DNA from: Aurantimonas coralicida_A
GTDB lineage: Bacteria > Pseudomonadota > Alphaproteobacteria > Rhizobiales > Rhizobiaceae
Direction: 5' to 3'
DNA length: 64,000 nt
NCBI RefSeq assembly: GCF_036016755.1
Contig: NZ_JAYXIH010000002.1
Span: 62,001 to 126,000 of the forward strand
A model generated the notes under the pieces. The model worked only from the letters and a program-made list of their open reading frames with translations, searched no databases and was not told the DNA's origin. Below, piece after piece: positions 1 through 8,539 of this stretch (the stretch's first letter is position 1; each line of letters opens with the position of its first letter). The translations under genes were made by a program, and so were the position numbers.

Positions 1-744
1 CTGGCTGCGATCCTGGTCGACCGCAAGCGGCCCCTGAAGTTGACCGTGACCGCGACGCTGACCGGCCTCGACGTCGCGATTGCCGACGCGGCGAAACTGT
101 CGGAGCCAATGCGCCGGCAGGCGGTGTCGCTGGCGCTGGGCGAAGGTTTTGCGCGGCTGTCGGTCAGCGGCGAGACGCTGGTGGTGACGCAACCGCCGAC
201 CATGGACTTCGGCGGTGTGACGGTCGAATTGCCAGCGGGCGCCTTCGTCCAGGCCGTCGCGGCGGCCGAGGCGACGATGGCGTCGCTGGTGCTATCGCAT
301 CTGGCCGGGGCCAAGCGCGTTGCCGACCTCTTCGCCGGCTGCGGAACCTTTGCCCTGCGTCTGGCGCCGCAAGCCACCGTTCACGCGGTCGAGGCCGAAG
401 CGCCGCAGCTCGCCGCGCTCCTCGCCGCCTGGCGCTCGCGGCCCGGCCTGAAGCCGCTGACGACCGAACGGCGCGATCTCTTCCGCCGCCCGATCCCGGC
501 GAAGGAGCTCAAACCCTATGACGGCGTGGTCTACGACCCGCCGCGCGCCGGGGCGGAGGGTCTTGCGCGCGAGCTCGCGGCCTCGACGGTCGGGCGGATC
601 GCCGCGGTCTCGTGCAATCCGGCGACGCTCGCCCGCGATCTCAAAATCCTCACCGACGGCGGCTACCGCGTGACATCGGTGACGCCGATCGACCAGTTCT
701 TATGGTCGCGGCATGTGGAGGTCGTCGCGCTTTTGGAGCGCTGA
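1..744 (+). CDS. Class I SAM-dependent RNA uracil-C5 methyltransferase (RlmD/TrmA family), 3' part
   Basis: The reading frame is open from the first base of the window, so the 5' part of the gene lies outside. The family methylates C5 of uridine in 23S rRNA or tRNA using S-adenosylmethionine. Visible are motif I (DLFAGCGTFALRLA, near 327-368), motif IV (YDPPRAGAEG, near 530-560) and the catalytic-cysteine motif SCNPATLARD (near 610-640), all in the usual order for the RumA/TrmA catalytic domain, and the protein ends a normal distance after the last motif. The N-terminal TRAM and iron-sulfur region cannot be seen. The DedA gene follows on the same strand after 85 bp. RlmD-like is more probable than TrmA because TrmA proper is rare in alphaproteobacteria, but the substrate cannot be read from this fragment. 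Confidence 0.88.
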   Translation: MAAILVDRKRPLKLTVTATLTGLDVAIADAAKLSEPMRRQAVSLALGEGFARLSVSGETLVVTQPPTMDFGGVTVELPAGAFVQAVAAAEATMASLVLSHLAGAKRVADLFAGCGTFALRLAPQATVHAVEAEAPQLAALLAAWRSRPGLKPLTTERRDLFRRPIPAKELKPYDGVVYDPPRAGAEGLARELAASTVGRIAAVSCNPATLARDLKILTDGGYRVTSVTPIDQFLWSRHVEVVALLER

Positions 745-829
745 GCCGGGCGGTGGCGGCGCGAGGCTTGCCGTCATGGGCCATTCGTGCGAGCCAGCGT
801 GGCATCGCAAGTCATGAGACGCCGACGCC

Positions 830-1462
830 TTGACCGAATTTCTCATCCAGTACGGCTACGGGTTCATCTTCGTCGTCGTCCTGCTTGAATCGACCGGCCT
901 GCCGCTTCCCGGCGAAAGCCTGATCGTCGCCGCCGGCATGCTGTCGGGGGAAGGCTCCTTCAACATTCTCGCGGTGCTGATCGCGGCCTTTTCCGGTTCG
1001 ATCGTCGGCGACAATCTCGGCTATCTCGTCGGGCGCCGCTACGGCCGCAAGATCGTGGTGCGGTGGGGCGCGCATTTCGGCCTCGGCGAGAAGCGTTTCG
1101 CCATGGTCGAGGAGCGCTTCCAGACCTATGGCTTCGCCGTCGTTCTCGTGGCGCGTTTCGTGATCATCCTGCGGCAGCTCAACGGCTTTGTCGCGGGCAC
1201 CATGCGGATGAACTGGCCGGTCTTCCTGTTCTACAACTGCATCAGCGCGGCGCTCTGGGCCGGCGCCTACGGTCTCGGCGCCTATGTCTTCGGCACCGCG
1301 TTCCGGCATTTCTTCGCCGAATTCGGCACGTGGCCGATTATCCTGATTGCCGGCGGCGTCTGCCTCGTCGGTGTCGTCGGCACCTATCGCTTCCTGTTCA
1401 ACGACGCGGATAACGAGGGCGGCAAGGCCGAGGAGCCGACCGCCCCCGACTCGCGTGGCTGA
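830..1462 (+). CDS. DedA family membrane protein (VTT/SNARE-associated domain)
   Basis: A 210-residue multi-spanning inner-membrane protein of the DedA family; members act in lipid handling and membrane homeostasis, some as undecaprenyl-phosphate or phospholipid flippases. The family signatures are present: FSGSIVGDNLGYLVGRRYGR around residues 55-75 and an arginine-rich re-entrant segment with ARFVIILRQLNGFVAGTMR around residues 105-125, with hydrophobic segments on both sides and a polar acidic C-terminal tail. The start is taken as TTG at 830; the only nearby ATG (814) is out of frame, and no strong ribosome-binding site is seen, so the exact start is uncertain. It lies 85 bp behind the RNA methyltransferase gene and converges on the enoyl-CoA hydratase gene 19 bp away. 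Confidence 0.85.
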   Translation: MTEFLIQYGYGFIFVVVLLESTGLPLPGESLIVAAGMLSGEGSFNILAVLIAAFSGSIVGDNLGYLVGRRYGRKIVVRWGAHFGLGEKRFAMVEERFQTYGFAVVLVARFVIILRQLNGFVAGTMRMNWPVFLFYNCISAALWAGAYGLGAYVFGTAFRHFFAEFGTWPIILIAGGVCLVGVVGTYRFLFNDADNEGGKAEEPTAPDSRG

Positions 1463-1481
1463 CCCGCTGGGGGACGCCCCT

Positions 1482-2222
1482 CTACCGCGCCATGAACGCC
1501 CGAAACGCAGCCTTGGCCTCGTCGGAGGTCATTCGCTCGGAAAAATGTTCGACTTCCAGATCGATGCGCTCGACGATGTCCTCGCGCTGGCCGCGCAGCA
1601 GTTCGCGCGCGATCCGGAGCGCCTTCGGCGGCTTGGCCGCGAGCCGCAGGGCGGCATCCCGCGCCCCGGCCTCCACGTCCCCTTCGACGATTTCGTAGAC
1701 GAGCCCCGCCTCGCGCGCGGCCGCCGCGTCGAAGGTGTCTCCGAGCACCAGCAAGGCGAAGGCGCGCTGGTCGCCCATCAGCTTCGGCGCGATCAGGGTG
1801 GAGCCCGCCTCCGGCGTGATGCCGAGGTCGAGAAACGGCGTCCTGAAGATCGAGCCGGGCGAACAATAGGCCAGGTCGCAATGCATCAGGATCGTCGTGC
1901 CGATGCCGATGGCGAGCCCGTCGACGACGGCGACCAGCGGCTTGGAAAAGGTCGCGATAGCCCGCAGGAAATCGTGGACCTCACCATGGCGTGTGCCGCC
2001 CTCGGCGATGGCGATGAAATCCTTGATGTCGTTGCCGGCGGTAAAGGCGCCGGAGCCGCCGCACAGCAGCACCGCCCGGACGGCATCGTCGTTCCTGGCC
2101 GCTTCCAAAGCATCCGCCATCGCCCGGTACATGTCGCGGGTGATGGCGTTCTTCTTTTCCGGCCGGTTCATGCGGATGGTGAGGACGCCGGACTGGGTGC
2201 CGGTCTGAATGAATTCGCTCAT
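1482..2222 (-). CDS. Enoyl-CoA hydratase/isomerase (crotonase family)
   Basis: A 246-residue crotonase-fold protein, expected to hydrate or isomerise enoyl-CoA esters in beta-oxidation or a related acyl-CoA pathway. The oxyanion-hole region GSGAFTAGNDIKDF (about residues 55-68) and the segment DLGITPEAGSTLI with the usual catalytic glutamate (about 130-142) are visible. The start ATG at 2222 gives a standard family length; the same open frame runs on upstream to about 3563 only as antisense overlap of the dehydrogenase gene. It lies 8 bp downstream of the acyl-CoA dehydrogenase gene on the same strand, so the two are almost certainly cotranscribed and probably handle successive steps. The asparagine in AGND, where many hydratases have aspartate or alanine, suggests an isomerase-like or PaaG-like member; substrate unknown. 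Confidence 0.88.
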   Translation of the reverse strand: MSEFIQTGTQSGVLTIRMNRPEKKNAITRDMYRAMADALEAARNDDAVRAVLLCGGSGAFTAGNDIKDFIAIAEGGTRHGEVHDFLRAIATFSKPLVAVVDGLAIGIGTTILMHCDLAYCSPGSIFRTPFLDLGITPEAGSTLIAPKLMGDQRAFALLVLGDTFDAAAAREAGLVYEIVEGDVEAGARDAALRLAAKPPKALRIARELLRGQREDIVERIDLEVEHFSERMTSDEAKAAFRAFMAR

Positions 2223-2230
2223 GATGGGAC

Positions 2231-4027
2231 CTACTGAAGAATCGCGTGGGAGGCGGCGAGGCTGGCGGCGCCCGCAACGACTTGGCGCTTCAGCGCACTC
2301 GTTTCGGTCAGGAGATTCTCCGCCATGAAGCGGGCGAGATGCGTGCGCTCCGTGCGGCCGGTTTCGGCCAGCGCGCCCTTGGCGAGATAGACGGCGCCGG
2401 CGGTCAGGCCGAATAGTCTGAGGTAGGACGTCGCGCCGGCGAGCGCGGTGTCCATGTCCTTGTCGGCGAGCGCTTTTGCAAGAAACGCCGTCGTCTCCTT
2501 CAGATCGTCGAGCGCGGCCGCCAAAGCCTCGCCGGTCGCGCCGAAATCCTCCGCGTTCCGGCCGCGCACGGCGTCGACCGTCTCGGCGAGTTCGGCCAGA
2601 TAGGCGCTGACTGCGGCTCCGTCCGACTGGCCGATCTTGCGGGTGACGAGATCGATCGCCTGGATGCCGTTGGTGCCCTCGTAGATCGGCGCGATGCGCG
2701 CGTCGCGCAACAGCCGCGCGGCGCCGGTCTCCTCGATGAAGCCCATGCCGCCATGCACCTGGATGCCGAGCGAGGCGACCTCGACGCCGATATCGGTGGC
2801 AAACGCCTTGGCGATCGGCGTCAAGAGATTTGCACGTTCCTTCCAGGCCCGCGCTTCGCTCGCCTCGTCGCGGGTCGCCTTGGCCATGTCGCTTGCGTGA
2901 CCGCAGGCATAAGCGATGGCGCGTGCGGAACCGGTCAGCGCCTTCATCGTCAGCAGCGAGCGGGCAACGTCGGGATGCTCGACGATCGGGCTCATCTGCC
3001 CCGACGGCTCGGCGCCCTTGGCGAGGCGCGTCGAGCGACCCTGGCGGCGCTCGCGCGCATAATCGAGCGCCATCTGGAAAGCCGCCTCGGCGACGCCGAC
3101 GCCTTGCACGCCGACCAGAAGCCGGGCGTTGTTCATCATCGTGAACATGCAGGCGAGGCCGCGATTTTCCTCGCCGATCAGGTAGCCGACCGCGCCGGCC
3201 TCCTCGCCGTCGACACTGCCGTCGCCGTAGATCATCGTGCAGGTCGGCGAGCCGTGGATGCCCAGCTTGTGCTCGACGGAATGGCAGAAGACGTCGTTGC
3301 GGCGGCCGAGCGACCCGTCTGCCTCGACCAGGAATTTCGGCACCAGGAACAGCGAGATGCCCTTCACGCCGGCCGGTGCGTCCGGTAGCCGCGCCAGGAC
3401 GAGATGCACGATGTTGTCGGTGAAATCGTGCTCGCCATAGGTGATGTAGATTTTCTGGCCGAAAATTCGGTAGCTGCCATCGCCGGCCCGTTCGGCCTTG
3501 GTCTTCAGCGCCGACAGGTCGGAGCCCGCCTGCGGCTCGGTGAGGTTCATCGTACCGTTCCACTCGCCGGAGACGAGCTTGGCCAGATACGCCGCCTTCA
3601 ACTCATCCGAACCGTGCGTCTCCAGCGCCTCCACCGCTCCGACGGTCAGCGTCGGACCAAGGGCAAAGCCCATCGACGCCGAGTTCCACATCTCGAAAAC
3701 GGCGGCTGACAACGATGTCGGCAGGGCCTGACCGCCATATTCCTCGGGGCCGGTCAGGGCGTTCCAGCCGCCGGCGATCCAGTCGGCATAGAGCTCCTTC
3801 CAGCCCGTCGGCGTCGTCACCACACCGTCGGTCACGGAGGTGCCCTCGCGGTCACCCACCTCGGCAAGCGGCGCGACCTTTTCGCTGGCGAAGCGGCCCG
3901 CTTCCTCGAGAACCGCGTCCAGCAGGTCGGGGGTCAGTTCGCCGAGCAGGCCTTTTTCCATCGCCGGCTCCAGACCGGCCACTTTCTTCAGGGCGAACGC
4001 GATCTCCTCGATGGGCGCCTTGTACAT
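2231..4027 (-). CDS. Acyl-CoA dehydrogenase, long form with C-terminal extension (DmdC-like)
   Basis: A 598-residue FAD-dependent acyl-CoA dehydrogenase. The N-terminal MYKAPIEEIAFALKK segment and the extra C-terminal domain of about 130 residues place it with the long subfamily that includes methylmercaptopropionyl-CoA dehydrogenase DmdC and many medium/long-chain enzymes. The substrate-binding stretch NLTEPQAGSDLSAL, the flavin contact region CMFTMMNNARLLVGVQG and the conserved IAPIYEGTNGIQAIDL are all present. The start at 4027 is set by an AAGGAGA ribosome-binding site 7 bases upstream; the open frame extends 12 codons further without such a signal. It heads a two-gene unit with the enoyl-CoA hydratase, divergent from the FAH-family gene, and a TTACGTAAA-containing candidate operator lies 72 bp upstream. 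True substrate is not deducible. Confidence 0.9.
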   Translation of the reverse strand: MYKAPIEEIAFALKKVAGLEPAMEKGLLGELTPDLLDAVLEEAGRFASEKVAPLAEVGDREGTSVTDGVVTTPTGWKELYADWIAGGWNALTGPEEYGGQALPTSLSAAVFEMWNSASMGFALGPTLTVGAVEALETHGSDELKAAYLAKLVSGEWNGTMNLTEPQAGSDLSALKTKAERAGDGSYRIFGQKIYITYGEHDFTDNIVHLVLARLPDAPAGVKGISLFLVPKFLVEADGSLGRRNDVFCHSVEHKLGIHGSPTCTMIYGDGSVDGEEAGAVGYLIGEENRGLACMFTMMNNARLLVGVQGVGVAEAAFQMALDYARERRQGRSTRLAKGAEPSGQMSPIVEHPDVARSLLTMKALTGSARAIAYACGHASDMAKATRDEASEARAWKERANLLTPIAKAFATDIGVEVASLGIQVHGGMGFIEETGAARLLRDARIAPIYEGTNGIQAIDLVTRKIGQSDGAAVSAYLAELAETVDAVRGRNAEDFGATGEALAAALDDLKETTAFLAKALADKDMDTALAGATSYLRLFGLTAGAVYLAKGALAETGRTERTHLARFMAENLLTETSALKRQVVAGAASLAASHAILQ

Positions 4028-4098
4028 GAAATCTCCTTCAAAAACGGCCGTTGGAGCAGGCAATCACCGCATAACGAGCAATTCCACCCCATCGCATC

Positions 4099-4113
4099 TT
4101 ACGTAAAAGTCAA
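4099..4113 (-). promoter_or_regulatory. Candidate fatty-acid/branched-chain catabolism operator, site 1
   Basis: The 15-base sequence TTACGTAAAAGTCAA matches the site at 10904-10918 in 14 of 15 positions. Both lie 70-95 bp upstream of acyl-CoA dehydrogenase start codons. Here the motif continues into CTTTACGCAA, forming an imperfect palindrome (4099-4123), and on the minus strand it reads TTGACTTTTACGTAA, so a TTGAC -35 box overlaps it. This layout resembles operators of MerR-family acyl-CoA catabolism regulators such as LiuR; the assignment is inference and the regulator gene is not in the window. The site could serve both divergent genes. Confidence 0.5.
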
Positions 4114-4178
4114 CTTTACGCAAGGAACCGAACCTTGGTCTCGACCATTTCCATGTAACAGTATTGGGGAGGAATTTG

Positions 4179-5021
4179 ATGCGGTTTGTACGCTTTGGCC
4201 ACCGCGGTTCCGAGCGGCCGGGCTTGATTGACGACGACAACCGCATTCGCGACCTTTCCGAGCATGTTTCATCGTTATCCGAGGCCTCCCTGGACCCCGA
4301 CGAACTTGCTGCCTGCGGGCATCTCGACCCCGCCTCGCTGCCGCTCGTGCCCGAAGGGGTTCGCTTGTGCCGTCCCGTCCAGAAGATCGGCAAGATCGTC
4401 GGTATCGGGCCAAACTATCACGACAGCGCCAGCCTTGCGGGCTTCAAGGTCAATCCGGAGCCGACGATCTTCCTGAAGGCGGCGACGGCGGCCTGCGGAC
4501 CCACCGATCCGATCGAGTTGCCCAAGCTGTCCACCCGGGTCGACTGGGGCGTGGAACTCGCCGTGGTGATCGGCCGCAGGGCAAAATATGTCAGCGTCGA
4601 GGATGCGATCCGGCACGTCGCGGGCTTTACGCTCTGCAACGACGTCACCGAGCGCAGTTTCCAGCTCCAGCGCGGGGGCCAGTGGTCGAAGGGCAAGTCG
4701 CACGACACCTTCGCCCCGCTTGGCCCGTGGCTGGTCCCACCCGACCAATTGCCCGATTACGGGGAGATCGACCTTTGGCTCGACGTCAATGGCGAGCGCC
4801 AGCAGTCGGGCAATACGGCGGACATGATCTTCAAGGTGCCGTATCTCATCTCCTACATCTCGCGCTTCATGCGGCTCGAGCCCGGCGACGTGATCCTGAC
4901 CGGAACGCCCGGCGGCGTCGGACTTTCCTACGACCCGCCACGTTTCCTGAAGTCCGGCGACCGGGTGACGCTCGGCGGCACCGGGCTCGGGTCGCAGGAT
5001 TCCATCTGCGTCAGCCTGTAG
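4179..5021 (+). CDS. Fumarylacetoacetate hydrolase (FAH) family protein
   Basis: A 280-residue member of the FAH superfamily (COG0179), metal-dependent enzymes that cleave, decarboxylate or isomerise oxo-acids. The characteristic core is visible: IVGIGPNYHDSASLAG, the metal-ligand stretch VELAVVIGRRAKYVS, the SKGKSHDTFAPLGPWLV segment and LTGTPGGVG near the C terminus. The start ATG at 4179 follows a GGGGAGGA ribosome-binding site; an upstream in-frame TTG (4164) overlaps that site and was not used. The gene is divergent from the acyl-CoA dehydrogenase pair and its last 11 bases overlap convergently with the end of fadJ. Members of this length are annotated as 2-hydroxyhepta-2,4-diene-1,7-dioate isomerase, ureidoglycolate lyase or 2,4-diketo-3-deoxy-L-fuconate hydrolase; no choice can be made here. 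Confidence 0.85.
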   Translation: MRFVRFGHRGSERPGLIDDDNRIRDLSEHVSSLSEASLDPDELAACGHLDPASLPLVPEGVRLCRPVQKIGKIVGIGPNYHDSASLAGFKVNPEPTIFLKAATAACGPTDPIELPKLSTRVDWGVELAVVIGRRAKYVSVEDAIRHVAGFTLCNDVTERSFQLQRGGQWSKGKSHDTFAPLGPWLVPPDQLPDYGEIDLWLDVNGERQQSGNTADMIFKVPYLISYISRFMRLEPGDVILTGTPGGVGLSYDPPRFLKSGDRVTLGGTGLGSQDSICVSL

Positions 5022-7131
5022 CAGCGGTGGATTTTTCCTTCAGGCGGTCCCATCCCGCATCGGGCTTGAAACGAGCGCCGTGTTTGTCCGCCAGCGCGTT
5101 CAGCTTGGCGACGATCTCATCGACGCCGCGCTTCTTGGCGTAGTGGATAGGCCCACCCCGGAACGGCGCGAAGCCGGTGCCGAAGATCATCGCCCCGTCG
5201 GCAACATCCTCGCTCTCGACGACGCCCTCGCGCAGGCACGCGACGACCGCGTTCAGCATCGGCAGGATCAGCCGGTCGAGAATATCCGGGTCGCCCTTGG
5301 CCGAATCCGGCAGCGCGTCGACCGGCTGCTTCTTGGGCTTGCCGTCGGAGTCGTACTCGTAGAGTCCGCCGCCGGTCTTGCGGCCGAGCGTGCCGTCCGC
5401 GACCATCTTCTCCAGCCAGTCCGGCGTTTCCGGAAAGTCGCTGTCCAGCCGTTCGCGTAGCGAGGCGGAAACCTCGACAGCGATATCGAGTCCAACCTGA
5501 TCGGCCAGTTCCACCGGCCCCATCGGCATGCCGAAATCCTCGGCGATGCGATCGATCCGTTCCTTGGGGATGCCCTCGTCCACCATGATCAACGCCTCGG
5601 CCATGTACGGCGTCAGTGCGCGGTTGACGAGGAAGCCCGACGCCGAGGCCACGGGGGCCGGCAGGCGCGACAATTCGACGGCGAATGCGGTGGCCCGGCG
5701 CGCGGTCTCTGGACTGATCTTGTCGTGGCTAACGATCTCGATGAGTTGCATCCGGGAGACCGGGTTGAAGAAATGCAAGCCGACGAGGCGCGATGGATCG
5801 ACGAGCCCCTCGGCGAGGTCCGCCAGCGGCAGCGCAGAGGTATTGGTCGCGAGCAACGCGCCCTCTTTCAACCTGGGTTCGATGTCGGCGTAAATCTTTC
5901 GCTTCAACTCCAGCTTTTCGGGCGCCGCCTCGATGACGAGGTCGGCGCGAGCAATTCCGAGGCCAGCCGGGTCCGGCGTCAAGCGGTCCAGCGCGTCGCG
6001 GACCTTTAGCGGGTCCTTGAGCGTCGCGGTCAGCATCTTCGTCGCCGCGCGGATCGCCTTGCCGATCGGCTGCGTCGCGACATCGCCGAGCGTCACATGA
6101 AAGCCCTCGCGCGCCGCCCAGGCGGCGATGTCGCCGCCCATGGCGCCGGCGCCGATGACATGGACGTTCTTGATCGCCGAATCGCCCTGCTTCAGCCCGC
6201 GCATCGTCTCGCGCAGGAAGAACACCCGGACGAGGTTCTGGGCGGTATCGGTCTCGATCAGTTCGGCGAAGCTGTCGATCTCCGCATCCTGCATCGCCTT
6301 GGCACTGCCGCCATGGGCTTCCCACAGGTCGATCAGCCGGTGCGGCGCCGGATAATGCGCCTTGGCGGCCTTCTCCGCCGTCTTCTTGCGCATCTGGCTC
6401 GCCGCCAGCGCGCGGGCCGGGCGGAGCGAGAAGGCCTGGGTCTTGAAGCCGCCTCCAGCCGTCTTGAGCTCGTTATAGAGCGCGGCCTGCACGGCCGCCC
6501 CGACATGCCGCTCCTCGACCACCGCGTCGACGAGGCCGATAGCCTTGGCCTTCTTCGCGGTGACCGATTTGCCGGTCAGCATCATTGTCATCGCCTCCAG
6601 CGGGTCGGCGATCGCTGTCGAACGACAGGTGCCGCCTAGGCCAGGATGCAGGCCGAGCATTACTTCCGGAAAGCCCAGGCTGGCGTCGGAGACCGCAATC
6701 CGAAGGTCGCAGGCCAGTGCCAATTCGAGCCCGGCGCCGAGGCAATGACCGTTGATCACCGCGATCGTCTTCGCCTGGACCTTGGCCAGGCGGTCGAGGA
6801 CCAGATGGGCTTCCTTCAGCATGCCGCGGATCTCGCCGGTCGAAGCGCCGGCGAATTGCTGGATGTCGGCACCGGCGGCGAAGCCGCAAGGCTTCGCCGA
6901 ACGGATCACCACGGCCGAGGGCTTCTGGTCGATGATCCTGTCGACGTGCTGCGACAGCTCCTCGATGACGCTCCGGTCGATGGTATTGACCGCCTTGCCC
7001 GGCCGGTCGAGCACCAGCCAGTAGACGTAATTCTCGTCGGTGGCGGCCCGCCAGTTACCGTGCTGCTCGGCTGCGCGTGCCGGCCCGAGTTCGAGGGCGC
7101 GATCGGAAAGTGCGTTCAGCATTCTGCCCAT
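5011..7131 (-). CDS. fadJ: Fatty-acid oxidation alpha subunit: enoyl-CoA hydratase / 3-hydroxyacyl-CoA dehydrogenase
   Basis: A 706-residue bifunctional beta-oxidation enzyme. The N-terminal crotonase domain (about residues 20-200) has GAGLELALACDLRIA and SLGFPEVMLGLHPGLGG with its catalytic glutamate. The middle domain has the NAD-binding fingerprint VHVIGAGAMGGDIAAW (about 325-340), followed by ATNTSALPLADLAEG and the dehydrogenase motif GLHFFNPVSRMQLIEI. The C-terminal half carries the two 3HCDH C-terminal domains. The start chosen is ATG 7131 (ATG 7122 is a close alternative; neither has a strong ribosome-binding site). It is the last gene of the fadE-thiolase-fadJ operon, 124 bp after the thiolase gene, and its 3' end overlaps the convergent FAH gene by 11 bp. 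FadJ-type fits better than FadB by length and neighbours. Confidence 0.93.
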   Translation of the reverse strand: MGRMLNALSDRALELGPARAAEQHGNWRAATDENYVYWLVLDRPGKAVNTIDRSVIEELSQHVDRIIDQKPSAVVIRSAKPCGFAAGADIQQFAGASTGEIRGMLKEAHLVLDRLAKVQAKTIAVINGHCLGAGLELALACDLRIAVSDASLGFPEVMLGLHPGLGGTCRSTAIADPLEAMTMMLTGKSVTAKKAKAIGLVDAVVEERHVGAAVQAALYNELKTAGGGFKTQAFSLRPARALAASQMRKKTAEKAAKAHYPAPHRLIDLWEAHGGSAKAMQDAEIDSFAELIETDTAQNLVRVFFLRETMRGLKQGDSAIKNVHVIGAGAMGGDIAAWAAREGFHVTLGDVATQPIGKAIRAATKMLTATLKDPLKVRDALDRLTPDPAGLGIARADLVIEAAPEKLELKRKIYADIEPRLKEGALLATNTSALPLADLAEGLVDPSRLVGLHFFNPVSRMQLIEIVSHDKISPETARRATAFAVELSRLPAPVASASGFLVNRALTPYMAEALIMVDEGIPKERIDRIAEDFGMPMGPVELADQVGLDIAVEVSASLRERLDSDFPETPDWLEKMVADGTLGRKTGGGLYEYDSDGKPKKQPVDALPDSAKGDPDILDRLILPMLNAVVACLREGVVESEDVADGAMIFGTGFAPFRGGPIHYAKKRGVDEIVAKLNALADKHGARFKPDAGWDRLKEKSTAATG

Positions 7132-7255
7132 GGTTCTGATCTCGTCTTCTTGTCGGAACGCGCCGCGAAGAGTTTGGGACCTCGCGGCGCCGAATGGGGT
7201 TTCGGGCGAACAGCCGGCGCGAAGTCCCGCGCCGGCATGGTGTCTCGTCGCGCGC

Positions 7256-8539
7256 TCAGGCGGCTTCCAGCAGCATCGCGCCGCCGAGCCCGCCGCCGAT
7301 ACATTCGGTCGCGATGCCGCGCTTGCGGCCGAGCCGCCGCATGGCGTTGGCCAGATGCAAGGTGATGCGATTGCCGCTGGTGCCGACCGGATGACCGAGC
7401 GAGATGGCGCCGCCGTCGACATTGATGTTGGCGTGATCGATCCGACCGCCGCGACCTTCCAGGCTGAGCACCGGATCGACCAGGCTCGGATCGTCGAACG
7501 CCGCGAGGCAGGCCAGCACCTGGGTCGCGAAGGCCTCGTTCAACTCCCACAGATCCACGTCGGCCACCGTCATGTTCTGGCGCTTCAGGATCGGCGCCGT
7601 CGACACCACTGGGCCAAGACCCATGATCGACGGATCGAGCCCGCCCCATTCTGAATCGACGATGCGCGCCAGCGGCGTCATGCCATGACGCGTGACGGCC
7701 TCCTCCGACGCCAGCACGACCCACGAGGCGCCGTCGGTGATCTGCGAGGAATTGCCGGCCGTCACCTTGCCGTAAGGCCGTTCGAAGACCGGCTTCAGCT
7801 TGGCGAGGGACGCGGCGGAGGAGTCCGGCCGCACCCCGTCATCGTGATCGAAGACCTCGCCGTCGCGGGAGAAGGCCGGCAGCATCTCGTCCCGCAGCCA
7901 GCCCTGCTTCGTCGCGTTGGCCAGCCGGTTATGGCTTTCGGCCGCATAGGCGTCCGCCTCACGCCGGGACACGTCGAAGAGATGGGCCAGCACTTCGGCG
8001 GTCTGGCCCATATTGAGATTGGTGATCGGGTCGGTGAGACCGCGCTCCAGCCCGATGACCGGCTTGAGGAACTCCGGCCGCAAACCGGTGAAGGCCTTCA
8101 GCCGGTCGGTCGTGGAGCGGGCGCCGTTGAGCGCCGCGAACCAGTCGACGGCGCCGCGCCTGAGGACGAGCGGCGAATGGCTTAGCGCCTCGGCCCCGCC
8201 GGCCAGCACGATGTCGGCCGTACCGCGCTCGATATAGCGAAACGCCGTGTCGATCGACTGCATGCCGGAGCCGCAATTGATCTGGACCGTGAAGGCCGGA
8301 ATCTCGTCCTTCAGGCACAGACGCAAGGCCGCGACGCGCGCCGGGTTCATCTCGTCCGCGACGACATTGACGCAGCCGAGGATAACCAGATCGATCGCAT
8401 CCGCTGCAAAGCTCTGCCGCATCAACAGCGGCCGGCCGCACTGGACCGCGAGGTCGACGGGCGAGAACGGACCCGGCTTGCCGCGTGCCTTGATGAACGG
8501 GGTGCGGGCGCCGTCGACCAGATAGACCGCTTTCGCCAT
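7256..8539 (-). CDS. Acetyl-CoA C-acyltransferase (thiolase, FadA/FadI type)
   Basis: A 427-residue thiolase that performs the last, thiolytic step of beta-oxidation, releasing acetyl-CoA. The nucleophilic cysteine lies in QINCGSGMQSIDTAFRYI (about residue 90), the catalytic histidine in GGAISLGHPVGTSGNR (about 375) and the second cysteine in ATECIGGGLGGAML near the C terminus. The CIGGG motif has leucine where most thiolases have glutamine or methionine; this is a tolerated position. The ATG overlaps the TAA of the upstream fadE gene by one base (TAATG), indicating translational coupling, and fadJ follows. Together these three genes form a complete inner core of beta-oxidation. Confidence 0.93.
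   Translation of the reverse strand: MAKAVYLVDGARTPFIKARGKPGPFSPVDLAVQCGRPLLMRQSFAADAIDLVILGCVNVVADEMNPARVAALRLCLKDEIPAFTVQINCGSGMQSIDTAFRYIERGTADIVLAGGAEALSHSPLVLRRGAVDWFAALNGARSTTDRLKAFTGLRPEFLKPVIGLERGLTDPITNLNMGQTAEVLAHLFDVSRREADAYAAESHNRLANATKQGWLRDEMLPAFSRDGEVFDHDDGVRPDSSAASLAKLKPVFERPYGKVTAGNSSQITDGASWVVLASEEAVTRHGMTPLARIVDSEWGGLDPSIMGLGPVVSTAPILKRQNMTVADVDLWELNEAFATQVLACLAAFDDPSLVDPVLSLEGRGGRIDHANINVDGGAISLGHPVGTSGNRITLHLANAMRRLGRKRGIATECIGGGLGGAMLLEAA

Noticed and set aside
2223..3563. Extended N terminus giving a 693-residue enoyl-CoA hydratase
   Set aside because: The extra sequence overlaps the acyl-CoA dehydrogenase gene in another frame of the same strand and is low-complexity; the crotonase domain starts at ATG 2222.
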